64,000 nucleotides of DNA. Source: Curvularia sp. ZM96 (Eukaryota > Ascomycota > Dothideomycetes > Pleosporales > Pleosporaceae). Positions 1 through 11,878 of the stretch are shown piece after piece. The stretch lies in NCBI GenBank assembly GCA_022457065.1, contig JAJGBQ010000001.1, forward strand, positions 4,092,001-4,156,000, written 5' to 3'. The notes under the pieces were generated by a model. It ran no database searches. It was given only the letters and a program-made list of their open reading frames with translations, and had not been told where the DNA came from. Within the stretch, counting starts at the first letter, position 1. Every line of letters begins with the position of its first letter. The position numbers and the translations under genes were made by a program.

Positions 1-17
1 TGCTGATGTTTGTTCGC

Positions 18-876
18 CTAGCAACATCCCTTCTTCTCCTCTGTGTCGGCCGACTTGCTGATCTCGAGCACTTTTCGGTCGTTGCCAAGAACTGGGCCGC
101 TGCCTTCGCCCTGGTCGAGGGCTTTGCTTGAGACGATGCGGTAGATTTCTGAGACCCAAGTTAGCAACAGTCGTTCTTGTAACAACTAGTTAGGACAACT
201 TACCTGTGAGAATGTTCTGGAAAGCAAGCTCGACGTTGCTGGCATCCAAAGCGGACGTCTCGATGAAGGAAAGGTTGTTTTCACCTGAACATAGCAGTTA
301 GTATCACGAGTTGGAGACGCTGCAACGGGTGTAACGCACTTGCAAACTGCTTGGCCTCCTCGGTAGGCACTGCCCGCAGATGCCTCAAATCGCTCTTGTT
401 ACCCACAAGCATAATGACGATGTTGGAGTCGGCATGGTCGCGTAGCTCCTTCAACCACCTGGTCACGTTCTCATATGTCTGGTGCTTGCTGATGTCATAG
501 ACAAGCAGAGCGCCGACTGCGCCACGGTAGTATGCGGAGGTGATGGCACGGTAACGCTCCTGGCCTGCGGTGTCCCAAATCTGGGCCTTGATCGTCTTGG
601 CGTCAACTTGGATGGAGCGAGTTGCAAACTCGACGCCGATGGTCGACTTCGAGTCCAGATTGAACTCGTTGCGCGTGAACCTGCTCAACAGGTTGGATTT
701 ACCGACGCCAGAGTCTCCGATGAGCACCACTGCGGGGGTTAGCGGGGCAGTCTAAGGGCGGTGACGGGGCCTGTAGGTACCCTTGAAGAGGAACTGTTTA
801 GGCAGGCAGTCAGTATAGGCCACAGGCATACGGCTGCTTTTATACAGAGACTCACGTCATATTCGTCGTTCGCCAT
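18..876 (-). CDS. rab11: Rab11/Ypt31-type small GTPase
   Basis: Five exons on the minus strand (856-876, 781-793, 340-729, 204-284, 18-148) join in frame to 211 aa. All introns are GT..AG, and exon 2 is only 13 nt. The protein starts MANDEYDFLFKVVLIG and shows the P-loop GDSGVGKS, the switch I segment STIGVEF, WDTAGQERYRAITSAYYRG, the NKSD guanine-binding motif and ETSAL. It ends in Gly-Cys-Cys, a double-cysteine geranylgeranylation signal. The effector region and the C-terminal CC are those of Rab11/Ypt31, which in the family controls exit from the late Golgi and recycling endosomes towards the growing tip. The start was chosen because it gives the conserved Rab11 N-terminus after two small exons. 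The gene is divergent from the chromodomain gene. The family assignment is firm, and any role beyond it is known only from relatives. Confidence 0.95.
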
Positions 877-1444
877 TGTGACCGTGGGCGGGGAGGCAGG
901 TGAGAGGGGGAAGCGGGCGGCGGTGAGATGGGGGTATTCGAGATGCTGGAGGGCTGTTTTGCAAGCAGAGTCGAGGTATCGTCACAGTATCAGCACAGGC
1001 TGAGGAAGGGGGGCGTGGGTTTCGGGGGCTGTGGTGGTGGACAGGTGCTTGTATCTCACTGCCTTGAGGAGTTGCTCCACCAAGCACCAACCAGCCGACC
1101 CCAGGGAGCGAGCCAGCCTATGCCTGTCTTAGGTAAGCGAGACGCTAGCAGCCTCGCGCGATTCCACTCTGAGCGAAGCAACATCAGTCTTGTGTATTTG
1201 TTTGTTCCTGCATGGGACGCTGTCATCTCACCTTCCGCGCCTAAATCCACTAAGACTCTTTCTTTCTTTCTTTCGGTGATCACTATCGGCAGACCTTTGG
1301 CAGTCCGCTGTGGCGCTGCGCCTATTTGCACCCACAAAGCCAGCACTTGCGCGTCGTTTCGGCATTCCATAACCACTGCTATTGGCCAATCAGAACCCCA
1401 TCGGTGACCTAGTCGACCACACGTCGCCGCACCCCCACAAAGGG
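877..1444. other. Divergent intergenic region, rab11 / chromodomain gene
   Basis: 568 bp between two divergent starts. It contains pyrimidine-rich runs near 1255-1275 (ctttctttctttctttc), typical of fungal core promoters. No coding exon or RNA gene was recognised. Confidence 0.5.
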
Positions 1445-4400
1445 ATGGATGCCGACCAAGTGTCTGTCACCTCAACAGCAGAGGGCGAGCCTGCTGAAAA
1501 TGCAGTTTATGAAGTCGAGGAGATACTTGCCGAGAAATGGGATATATGGGACCATGATCCTGACCAGCCCGTCTTTCGCGGCGTGAAGTATCTGACCAAA
1601 TGGGATGGCTACCCACTTCATGAGTAAGTTGCCCACTCCACCTTTCCTAAAGTAGGCTGACCAAGATTAAGATGTAAGCGTTGTCCCGGCTGCCTTCCTA
1701 TATAGACAGAGCTACGTGCGGTGGCAATCAACTATGCTATCCTACGTCCCTATGTTAATGTGAATGCTCATGGATTAATCTAGTCTTGTAGGCACCTGGG
1801 AACCCAAAGAAGCTTTTTCAGTTCCAGATGAGAATGGGAACGATCTTACTGGAACGCCCCCAATACTTCAAGCGTGGTACGAGCGCAAGAAATCTATGAG
1901 CGAATCTCAATTCCGAAGCTACTGTCGAAAGAATATAGAGAGCTTTTATGCGGCAATTGAAAGCGATGAAAAGGCCAAAGCAGAAAGGAAGGCAAAGCGC
2001 GCGAAGGAACGCCAGAAACGAGCGAGGCCTGTTCTGTTAGACAGCGACGAAGATGAGTCTAGCACACCTGATAAGTTGCAGAGACGGAAAAGTCTACAGC
2101 ACGTAACATTTCATGGAACCGCTGCAGATACTGGAAGTTCCTCGTCAGTGAAGCAACCGCTTGTAGTGCGTAAGCCTCCTTTGGAGCAGTCAGATTCCTC
2201 GGCATCTGAGGGTGAACTGCCAGACCCACCAAGGGCCGAATCAGGTAAACCTTCAAAAAAGACAGTAGGAAGTCTAGTTGGTGCAAAAGACTCGGCCAGC
2301 GGATCCCAGTTGAGACGCAATTCAGACCAGACACCATGCAGTCTGACTCAAAGTGCTACGGCAACCGTGACACCAAAACCAATCGCAAACAAGATCCGGT
2401 TTAAAACAGTTCTTATCAAAGAGCCACAAGTACATTCTCAGTCTTTGAACAATGCAATATCACAAAAACCGGCGACAAGTGCATCTGTGACAGAGGGGAA
2501 GAAAAAATCTGATAAATCTGCTGCTCCTCTTTCAGAATCCATCCAGCGGAAGGCCACTTCTAGTAGCGGAGTAGCAAGGGCTCCTACCTCAGGCAATTCG
2601 TCTGCTTCGACAGGAAGGCCTGCTACCTTAGCTGGTCCTGCAAGTGTCAAAAAGGCCAACCAAAGTGTCGGCATAAAGGTAGTAAATCAGCCCAAGGTTC
2701 AGCAACGCAGTGAGTGGACACAGGGAAATAGACTATACTCCACACTACACTTTCGAGCAATAGCACAAAAGAGGTCGCGTAATGAAGGTACACCTGATCT
2801 GGCTGCCCTCGAGATTGTCAACGAGAAGTCTGGTGCTGTCTTGCCGAAAGCCTCGACTGCCCATGATAACCCGTATGGGCGACGTGAAGCTGGTCGGGGC
2901 CGTGCAGAGCGCAGTCCTGTAAACGAAGATCGTAGTCGGGGTCCGATAAGTGGGTTCCACGAGAATGTGCCTTTGGCGCCCTGGGAGGTAGACAAGATCC
3001 CTCAAGTATGCGCTTCCTGGCGGCTTAGCAACAACTGCCCAAAAACCGCCCAATCTTGTCCTTTTATGCATCGCAACAAGGACCCGAATGGAATAGATTA
3101 TCTCGTGGGTCATATTGACGGTTGGATACCCCCAAAATACCGCAAGCCGCCGCTCACATGTCCGCACTGGTTGAACCAGAAGGGTTGTTTCAAGACAGAT
3201 GACGAATGTCCGTACGCCCATAAAAATACTGGTTGGGTACAGAACGAGAAAAGGCACTCTGGCGATGATGGTGTCATTCAAATCGACCCAAAGATATTAC
3301 CTCAGCATGAAATATCGGATGGACCTTTCCTGCAAACGCCTACCGCATTGAAGAATCAGAAAAGACTGCCTCCCCGCGACCTGACTTGTTGGTACTGGGC
3401 CTACGATCAATGCCGAAACTCTGCTGAAACTTGCCGTTATCGGCACTACGACACGGGTCTTGTTGCGCGTGCTCCACCAGGTCGGGAAATGGATGCGTTC
3501 GCAGATAAAGCAATTCGACGGGATTCTACTATCACGACTGTAATACCTAAAGACTTCCTACTCCCGACACCCAGGGACACGACCGATTCTGAGGAGACCA
3601 ATACCGTCGAGCCCATTCCAGACCCGACTCCAGTTCCGACCCCACCTCTGCCTGCTGAGCTTCCTCCAGCCAAAGCAACGTGTGAGGATATACGAAAGCA
3701 GATCAGCTCGGCTTGCGAGCTCAATTTTGAAGAATTATTTGCCAGCAATGATAGCAAGAGTGCGACCGGCCTGATGGATCGGAGAGCTTTCTTGGTATAC
3801 CATTCGGAAGAGCATGCAGAAGAGCTGGAGCTAATCACCCGATGGCTATTGCTGCATCATGTTCAGATATCTGGTGTGCACTACGCAGGCGCGTGGGAAG
3901 AGTTTGAGCGGCAAATCAAGAGCGGAGGATCTGGAGTCATCATTGTACGTGAATGCATAGTTTCCAAATAGGCCTTACTGATTGTACTAGGTCCATCCCG
4001 ATTTTGAGTACTTTACACAACTCCCAGGGCTAGGTGAGATTCTCCGCCACTCAGTCCGTGTTTGGTCAGTGGGCTTACAAGAGGGCATCGAGTACGACGC
4101 TGCGTTATCCGAAGCTCCACCTATCCACCGCTACGATGCTATTGAGATATTCCCCGTGGGCGGGTTCATTTACATCACAGACGACGTGTTTGAGACGGAG
4201 CCGCAACTCGCTTTGGAGATTGTCGAGAGCTTTTTGGACAAAATCAAGGGACTCAAGCAGCGAATAGGACCACCGTGTCCTGGGCGAGAAGTGGAAGATG
4301 CAAGCTTACTGTGGCGGCTGTGCGTGCGTCCGGAATTGATGGAGTATCTGATCCAAGACTGCGAGCAGCATGAAGCAGCGCTCGAGGCTGGCGACGCCGA

Positions 4401-4914
4401 CGTGCAGAGGTATGTTCACAATCGGAAAAGGACCCGAGTTTGTATGTCAACACGTAGGTTAACTAACTCTGACAACAGCCGCGCTCAACTCTACGCCCTC
4501 CTCGCCGAAACCAACTACATTGAGCAAGACATTGCCACGGAGCCGCTAAGCGCAGTCTTCGACAAGCACCCAATCCTCTCTGAGCGCCGCATTATGGCCG
4601 AAAGCGAGCCCATGTCGTATTTCTCAGCCCGCGCACGCAGTCGGGAAGCGGCTAATGTGAACATGGTACGCTACTACGCGGGGCTGCAGGTAGGGCTGCG
4701 ACGGGATTATCGTCACTTTTTCGTTGTGCATCCGCAGCCGCAGGCGGGGTATGTGCAGCTGTGGCGAGAGGAGATTCAGACGATTGCGGAGGTGCTTACG
4801 CCGAGACAATGTGTCGAGGAGCTGAGAAAGGGGAGTGAGAAGAGCATGTTTGATTTTTGTGAGAGGTTTATGCAGGAGAGGGAGGGGAGTGGTAGTGAGG
4901 AGCAGAGTGCTTGA
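1445..4914 (+). CDS. Chromodomain protein with three CCCH zinc fingers
   Basis: Proposed exons are 1445-1623, 1672-1673, 1792-3944, 3991-4409 and 4479-4914 (1062 aa). Residues about 20-75 form a chromodomain (YEVEEIL, YLTKWDGYP, then ECTWEP). A Ser/Lys-rich linker follows. Three CCCH fingers lie at about 466-487, 517-540 and 592-612. The C-terminal 400 residues alternate strand-like and helix-like stretches (GVIIV, HPDFEYF) and end in acidic residues. Chromodomains bind methylated histone lysine and CCCH fingers usually bind RNA, so a chromatin/RNA link as in heterochromatin factors such as Chp1 is an inference, not a demonstrated orthology. The 2-nt exon is needed to obtain the conserved ECTWEP. 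A single intron 1624-1783 is an alternative and would give HDLVGTWEP. The 69-nt last intron is in frame and free of stops. The start ATG at 1445 is the first in the frame that carries the chromodomain. Confidence 0.85.
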
Positions 4915-5688
4915 TTGAATATACGTTTGATTTCATGTAGACTTGTCGAATGAGATTAGAGGATTTGGGCTTTGCAGTTAGTCTTTCCAAGCGTGGCATC
5001 GCATAATGTACAAGACCAAATCTCAAACGGTTTGTGCATTTGAAAAGGCGCTTTACTTTTTTTTTGTAGGGGCGGAGTTGATAAAAATTTAATTTTTCAT
5101 TTTTTTTCCTTCCCAGAGAGTTCCCGAGCACTACTAACGTGCTGGATGGGGTTATGCTAATTCTATGACGACATATATATACTTGTACAAATGACAATGC
5201 TCGAGTATGCATGCAGAGGTTTGGCTGCAGTACGCGCTTAAAACTGCAAATGGGGTATATATATAGAACATCAGTAGGAGGAGAGGGTTTGGCCGAGGCC
5301 ATGAGTATTATGCGCATAAGTGCTGTTGTAGGGTATCCATGCTTCGAGGCCACCTCTCGAGGGGTCGCTTTGAAAAAAACAAAAAACAGAATACCGTGCG
5401 TGGTTGCCCATATCGCATTCTTTTCGGGGGTTGGGAGATTGGCCTGCTTGCCGCTACCGTAAGAAGGCTTGAGCTCAAGTCCTGCGCTGGGACAGGAGAC
5501 AAGGGCCAAGTCGGTTGCAGTGCGTGCTGAGTGTGGCCGTGTCGAGTGATTAGTGTTGCTAACATGTTGGTGTCGGAGTCCCGAGTAGGCTGTCTTGTTG
5601 ACAACGCCGCTTTCACGGGCGCCTTGGGAGAGTGGTAAGGATGCCAAGAACAGAGCAGAGTAGTCACTTGGCAGTGCTTCTAATGGCA
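4915..5688. other. Convergent 3' region
   Basis: 774 bp between two converging genes. It is AT-rich with T-runs (for example 5057-5066 and 5096-5107), consistent with 3' UTRs and polyadenylation on both strands. No gene seen. Confidence 0.45.
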
Positions 5689-7060
5689 TCAACCAGGGCG
5701 GTTTGGAGAGTCGCTTGATCGTCCGGGAGTAGATATGCTATCGCGGTGCATGTCTCTCATGGCCTTTGCGTAGTCGTTCTCAGCAACCATGTCTTTTCCT
5801 TTGGGGGAGCCCATGTCGTCGACAAAGTGATGTTGTTTCTTGTGTTCGGGATGGTCGTTGTCAAAGGATGTCAATGGGTCATCGCCCAAGGCACTAGGTA
5901 CGATATCCTCTGGATCCAAACCGGCGTTGTAGTCATGGAAATCGGGCTGGTTTGGAAACATGACGGAATCTTTGTGTGGCCTACGCGCGCGTTTGGGCTT
6001 GAAGGGGAAATTGCTGGAATGTATGTAGTCGCCATCCGGGCTGCGGACGTTTTGAAGAGCATTGGCTTCTCTCTCCATCTCTTCCCAGGCGGCAACCAGA
6101 TTGTTGCCGTTGCGGCTGCGGCTATCGCTCATGTCTCCAGAAAAGCTGCCTAGCCTGCTGATTCGGAAAGCGCGCAGACGGTCGAGGGCGACCTTGAAGT
6201 CATCGAGAACCACCGAGTCGGTCAAGCACTTGAAGACGAAAGCAAATTTCCAGAAAGGGTTGATTCCTGTGGGGCCTGGAAGCTGCAGGGCCTTGGTGAC
6301 GGACAGGATATCCAGGACGATGAAGACGATGCTGAGGACCATGGAGAAGAGCATGATGCCGAATCGGGGCGAGATGCGGATGATTTCCTTGATGCTGAGT
6401 TCGTATTGGGTTTTGATGACCCAAAAGAGGTAGACGGTAGTCAGGATCCACCACGGATCGCGGCACAGCGCCTCGTAGGGCCGGGTGCTGAGGAAAAGCT
6501 TGTTGATGCCGTGAAAATAGGCAAAGTTTGCGTAAATTTCCAGGACCCAGTATGCCTGGGCAATAATGACGGTGCCGATGAAGAGGTAGCTGGTGGTTTT
6601 TGAAAAAAAGGGCTTGATCTTCATCCAGGCAATGACGTTGTGGAGCGACCACGACGCGTTGAGGAAGATGGCGGCGACGGACAGCCACCAGGCGTGGATG
6701 GGGCTAGGGAAGAACAGCCAGAAACCTTGCCATATTCCGAGAATGAGCTGTGGATAGATTAGTGGGGCGATTAACAGAAAGGGGCCGGGGGTTCCGGGCT
6801 TACTTCGAGTAGAATTAACTGGAGCCAGAAAAAAAAAAGTCAGTTGTGAAAACAGCAAGGCAGAGTTTGAGCGGCAAACGAACCTTGTGCAACAGGACGC
6901 CTCTTCTCATGTTTGCGAGGGTGATGAAGGCCATGATGATGAGGGAGCCGACGAGGTAGCCCTGGGCCCAGGCCTCGAGGATGAGCTCCTCTGACTTTGT
7001 GGGCTTTGGCACGACGTGATCGCGTTGCCAGGCCATGTCCGTGTCGGGAAGGGGACTCAT
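5689..7060 (-). CDS. Multipass membrane protein of unknown function
   Basis: Three exons (6884-7060, 6804-6818, 5689-6747) give 416 aa. The middle exon has only 15 nt and encodes LILLE inside a membrane segment. About seven hydrophobic segments are visible in the first 235 residues (for example around YLVGSLIIMAFITLA, IWQGFWLFF, YLFIGTVIIAQAYWVL, WILTTVYLFWVI and IMLFSMVLSIVFIVLDIL). A hydrophilic, charged cytoplasmic-type tail of about 180 residues follows, rich in Ser, Asp and Arg. There is no signal peptide. The layout resembles fungal seven-helix proteins that are receptor-like in shape, but no diagnostic motif of a named family was recognised, so no function is assigned. The gene converges on the chromodomain gene and is divergent from eIF2D. 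Confidence 0.85.
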
Positions 7061-8424
7061 GGTGGAGGGAGCAATTTTTCAAGGCTGGCGCGCGAGAGCC
7101 GAGCAGGTTGCCGAGGAAGCGTGCTGTGATGTCACGACGCGAAGAGCTTCGAAGCAGGCGCCCAAGCCTCTTCTCATGGCGGAGGTGAGGGAGAGTGGGG
7201 ATGAGGAGGACAAAGGCTGGGGCAGAGGGTGGGGAGGAGGGGAGATTATGAGGGCAGACGGAGGAGCAGACGACAGCAGGACAAACGGCAGCGGTTTGGC
7301 CATGTCGTGGCGCATTTTCTCCGCATCTTGCCATGACAGTTGCGGATGATGGTCAGGCTAGGGCTCCGGGGCCGGGTGCATGATGGTGCTTTGGCCGAGA
7401 GCAGCGTAGTGGCGTGGGCATGGGCGTGGGCGTGGCGCATGGGCCAAGGTGTTGGTTTGGCGAGCGCGGTTGTTGGCACAGTGCAGTACGCAGGGCTGGG
7501 TCGAGGCCGGCACCTGGCACCCTGGGCTGGAGCGGCGGTGGCCGGCCCGACATGGCCTTGACTCCCAGCACGCCGCCTCTTCGCATTGCGAGCAGCGTGC
7601 AGAATTTTGCTGCTAACGCGCGCTGATGACCTGACCTGGGCTGCCACCGGCTGGGCTGGGGGCTGTAGGCGGCAGCCGGCGGGGCCATGGACGCGAGCGC
7701 TCCACCGGGCGACGTGTGTGCATCCGGCAGTGCAGCGCAGTGTGACGGCAACACAGGCGCTCGCGCGACAGTGATTGTGACTGCGCGAGTGCCTGGATGC
7801 CGCTGATCTCCAGGAGGGAGCAGAGTGAAGCGCACGACGTGCTGGTGCCGCGCCGGCGCTGGCGTTGACGCACGCGGGCTGTACAGTAGTTTGCAGGGCG
7901 CATCGTGGGCGCGGATGAGCGACATGGGTGCCGTGCCAACGGCGGCGGCCTGGCCACTCTGCTGGGATGTGGGGAGACGAGCGTCAGCATGCCATTGGAA
8001 TCGGGCTATCCTAATTAATTACCCAGGACGAGGTGGTGTGTCCAGCACGCAGTGCGCCGTGTTCAGTCGTGCGGTCCCGTGTGCCAGCGCGGCCGTGGCA
8101 CCAGGGGCGGCGCGGTGCCGTGACAGGGAGAGATCCCTTTTGGTGGTTTGCGCAACGGGCGGCTTGGGTGCGGTCGAGGGGTTTTGTATGCTCTTGTTGC
8201 TTTTTGCTAGACGCGAGATGCGCCGGCAGCCATGCTCTCGTCCCAACGCATAGCGGCACAGACGGCGCAGAGACAGGCAGAGTCGGCGACCAGGCGCGCG
8301 GGTCGCATCGTCGTGCCTTCATCGTGGGCGACCAGCCGGCGTCATCGTGCGTCTGCCCCGCCAAACATGGCCAGAGCCCCTCGCCGCCCATGCTCCCACT
8401 CTCTGAACCACACTCGACCCGGCC
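7061..8424. other. GC-rich divergent intergenic region
   Basis: 1364 bp between divergent starts of the membrane-protein and eIF2D genes. The sequence is GC-rich with purine/pyrimidine-biased stretches. Many open frames cross it on both strands, but none has splice structure or recognisable protein sequence. Read as promoter and 5' UTR sequence. Confidence 0.45.
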
Positions 8425-10482
8425 ATGTTCAAGAAGAAGCCCAACGTACGCACACACGCCCTCCTACACCGTGCCGTCTCCTGACCATGCCCTAGATCAA
8501 GCCCCTCGCCCCGCTCAAATCTAGCGACTGGCGCAGGACGGCCGACCAGATCATCGCTGACTTTGCCATTGACATACCCGTTGACAACACCAACACCAGC
8601 ACTGACGCCGATAACAACGACAACAACAATAACAACACTGCCGCCCTTACCGCGCTGCGCCGCTCCATCCTGCCCGACAATGCCCTGTCCGCCCGCTTCA
8701 CCACCACAGCCGGCCCTGACCTTAGCCCAGTCTCAGGCACCATCTATGTCGGTTCCCACGATGCCACCAGCGGCGAGCAGCGCATCCTCTGGGTCAAGGT
8801 CCGCGACCGCATGTACCCCACAGTCTACACCCTCTGGCACAACCCCGGCATAATTCCTCTACTGTACACGCCGCTCGTCGTCGTGGAGAAGATGCAGGCC
8901 GGCGCCGACCTCATGACCCCAGGCCTGCAGCGAGGTCCGCCATTTCCCAAAAAGGCCACAAAAGGTGCTATTGTCGCTGTGGCCAGCCTTGAGGCTCCTA
9001 CCGTTCCCATGGCTGTTGGCGAGTGCATCATCGACGTGAGTGCCCTGGGAAGCACACAAGGGACAAAGGGTCATGCCGTATCTACCTTTCACTGGGCCGG
9101 CGACGAGCTATGGTCATGGAGTCCTGCAGGCAAGCCGGGCCTCGACCCTCCTGACGCAATCGAGGGTTGGGACGAGGACAGAGCCCAGGACGCCACCCTT
9201 GCCGACCGTACTGCAGCCATTGACCTCGATGACAATGAAGGGGGCGTTGCTCTTGACGCCGACCCTGTAGAGCGCTCCCAGGCTGAGCAGGCCCAGGGCG
9301 TCAAGGGTGAAGACGCTCCTTCGAACCCTGACTTTGTCGATGTCATTGAGGACAAGGAGCTGACGACAAAAGGTAGACACCATGTGCTTGTGTACGCTCA
9401 AGACCAACCGCTAACCCCGGCCAGAGATCGACGATGCATTCAAAAACGCTTTCCTGTTTGGTGTGCGCTATCACATGGACCACAACAAGGACCATCCCAC
9501 CTATGGCCTCGAATTTCCTCTATCTCAGTCACACGTCATGTCTCAGCTCGTGCAGCCATTTCTTCCCACCTACACTCCCGCTCGAGCAGCCTCCTTGCAA
9601 ATCAAGAAGACGAGCTGGAAGAATCTCAAAAAATTCATCAAGCATCTGGACAAGCAGCTCCTTGTCAAGTCCAAGGACCGCGATGGCAATGAGGTCGTAA
9701 TTCTCGACATCGATTTCAAGGACCGTCAGTTAGAGTCCTTCGTTCCATATAGGCTGCCAAAGAAGGATGCTCTGGCTGCCACAGGCACAAATGGAAAGCC
9801 TGCCGCACCACTGTCCGGGGACTCCGCACTTGGCCAGAAATTAAAGTTAGTTTCTGTATTACGGCCCAAGGAGAAGCTGGCCCCTATTCTGAGTGCTTCC
9901 AAGGCAGACCCCCGCGGACTCTATACACCCGCTGAACTCAAGCAGATGCTCATCGCATACGTCGAGGCAGAGAACCTGGTTGACCAGAAGAACAAGCGTC
10001 TGATACGCATTAACCCCCAGCTAGCAGATGCACTCCTGGGCTCGTCAGCAGCCGACAACGCCGCACTCTCAACCGGGACTATGGCTAGAGACGCCCTGGC
10101 AGAGCGCATGGTTGCGGCGGCCTCGCCTTTCCATGCCATTCTTCGTAATGACGCTAACATTGCTGATACAAAGCCGAAAACGGGCGCCCCACCCAAGATC
10201 CAGATCACATTAGAGACACGCAGTGGCAACAAAACAGTTACAAAGGTCCATGGCCTGGAACCTTACTACATTGCCCCTCAGCCGCTAGCAGATGAGCTGA
10301 GAAAGACTTGTGCAGGTAGCACGAGCATCGACAAGTTGCAAGGCTCGAGTCCCAAGGCTCCGGTCATGGAGGTCATGGTCCAAGGACCCCAAAAAGATGC
10401 CATTCTAAAGGCGTTGGAAAAGCGAGGCGTTAACAAAAACTGGGTCGATGTTGTTGACAAAACAAAGGGCAAGAAAAAATAA
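8425..10482 (+). CDS. TMA64: Translation factor eIF2D / Tma64 (ligatin)
   Basis: Exons 8425-8445, 8496-9372 and 9425-10482 join to 651 aa. The first exon encodes only MFKKKPN, the usual eIF2D N-terminus, which fixes the start. Residues about 88-185 are the PUA region (IYVGSHDATSGEQRILWVKVRD). A SWIB/MDM2-like region lies at about 461-505 (GLYTPAELKQMLIAYVEAENL). The SUI1 domain is at about 556-640 (TKVHGLEPYYI and the C-terminal Lys-rich end). In the family this protein delivers tRNA to the ribosomal P site without GTP and helps recycle 40S subunits. An acidic, low-complexity stretch (about 220-300) and an Asn/Asp run near residue 40 are lineage-style insertions. The assignment rests on domain order and both termini. 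Confidence 0.93.
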
Positions 10483-10786
10483 TCGTCTTTATCACTAGCA
10501 TCAGTAAATGATACCCGATCTTTGGCCGCGCCACCGGTATTGCTTAGGAATCCAATGTTCTACTCCGTGCGCGGATGTTGCTAGTGTATGTCTAAATTCG
10601 TCCGTAGGGCTCTCTAGTCGGCATTTTAAACTCTGAGCCTCGGCTCCCGATTAGAATTGTGATAGCCAACTATGGTTACGGCGGTCGGCCTTGGGTACCG
10701 ATAACTCTGCGCCGAGCCCCTCGTAGCGTGTCTTCTACTTTTGTGTCATCTTCCTAGGTCGCATTTCCCGTCGGCCAAACTAGGTG
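10483..10786. other. Tandem intergenic region
   Basis: 304 bp between two genes on the same strand, holding the 3' end of eIF2D and the promoter of the hotdog gene. No further gene was seen. Confidence 0.4.
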
Positions 10787-11878
10787 ATGGGAACAATGGC
10801 GCAAACCGTTGGCGTCATCGCAGCGGTCGCGTCCATGGCAGCACTCGCAGCGCAACCAACATGGAGAGGCGGCTTGTTGGTTACGCTGGCTCGATGGACA
10901 GGATACCATGCTCCTGGGGGTCTGTGGAGGATAGCTGCGATTCTCCTTGCCTTAGTAAACCTCAAGAACCTGCCGTTTGTCTGGCATGTACGTACCCCCT
11001 AAATGCGACAACATTCCATGCAGACAACCTCAGCAAACTGACCAGATATCCAGATCCGCATCTTTCGCGCCCTTATCTATCAACTCTACCTGCAACCGAC
11101 CGCGATCCCTCCCCACGCCCTCTTCCAACCCGCCATAACCTCGAGCCGCACCACGCTCCTCGAAACCGACTACAACCTGCATAAATCCAACAGCACCTAC
11201 TTTAGTGACATGGACATATCCCGCAGCGCCCTCTTCTCCGCCATCATACGCAACGCCATTCTCAAGTCCAAAACAAGTCCCGCGGGCGCTACACAAGGCA
11301 CAAAAGGCACCCACATGATCGCGCTCGGCGGAATAAGCTGCCTGTTCAAGAAAGAAATCCTTCCCTACAAGAAATACGAAATGTGGACGAGACTCCTGTG
11401 CTGGGACAGAAAGTGGTTTTACCTAGTCACGCACCTGGTCAAACCCGGTGTTGCGAAACCCAAGACTTGGACGCTACAGCCGTGGCGGAAGGCGGGCAGC
11501 CGTAGCGCAGAAGGCGTGGATAAAGAGAAGCTAAAGGGCGCGGTATTCGCGACGGGCATCGCCAAATACGTCATCAAGCGCGGACGTCTTACGATTCCCC
11601 CCGAGCAGGCTCTCGTGGATGCGGGCATGGTGCCCGTGAAACCTGACGACTGGGTGTATCAAGGTGAAGATGGAAAAGAGGACGATGCAGAGGCGATTGA
11701 GACAAGTACACTGCCCAGGCAAATCCAGCCAGAAGAGTGGAATTGGGATGTGATTGAGAGGGAGAGAAGGAGGGGGTTGGTGCTTGCCGAGAGGTTCGCG
11801 GGCTTGGATGGGATGCATGAGTATTTTGATGGCGGCGAGGGAGGTGTGTTGGGCGAGTATGCGGATTTGCTGTGGTAG
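10787..11878 (+). CDS. THEM6-like hotdog thioesterase-superfamily protein
   Basis: Exons 10787-10987 and 11054-11878 give 341 aa. The N-terminus carries a hydrophobic segment (TVGVIAAVASMAALAA) and a second one (GGLWRIAAILLALVNL), suggesting a membrane anchor. The core has the sequence NSTYFSDMDISRSALF, typical of the THEM6/acyl-CoA thioesterase-like hotdog family, followed by the family's long helix region and GGISCLFKKEI. In that family the fold hydrolyses or binds acyl thioesters, but THEM6-type members have no firmly known substrate. The C-terminal 80 residues are acidic and probably a lineage extension. Two in-frame ATG codons lie close together (10787 and 10796). The first was used. Confidence 0.82.
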
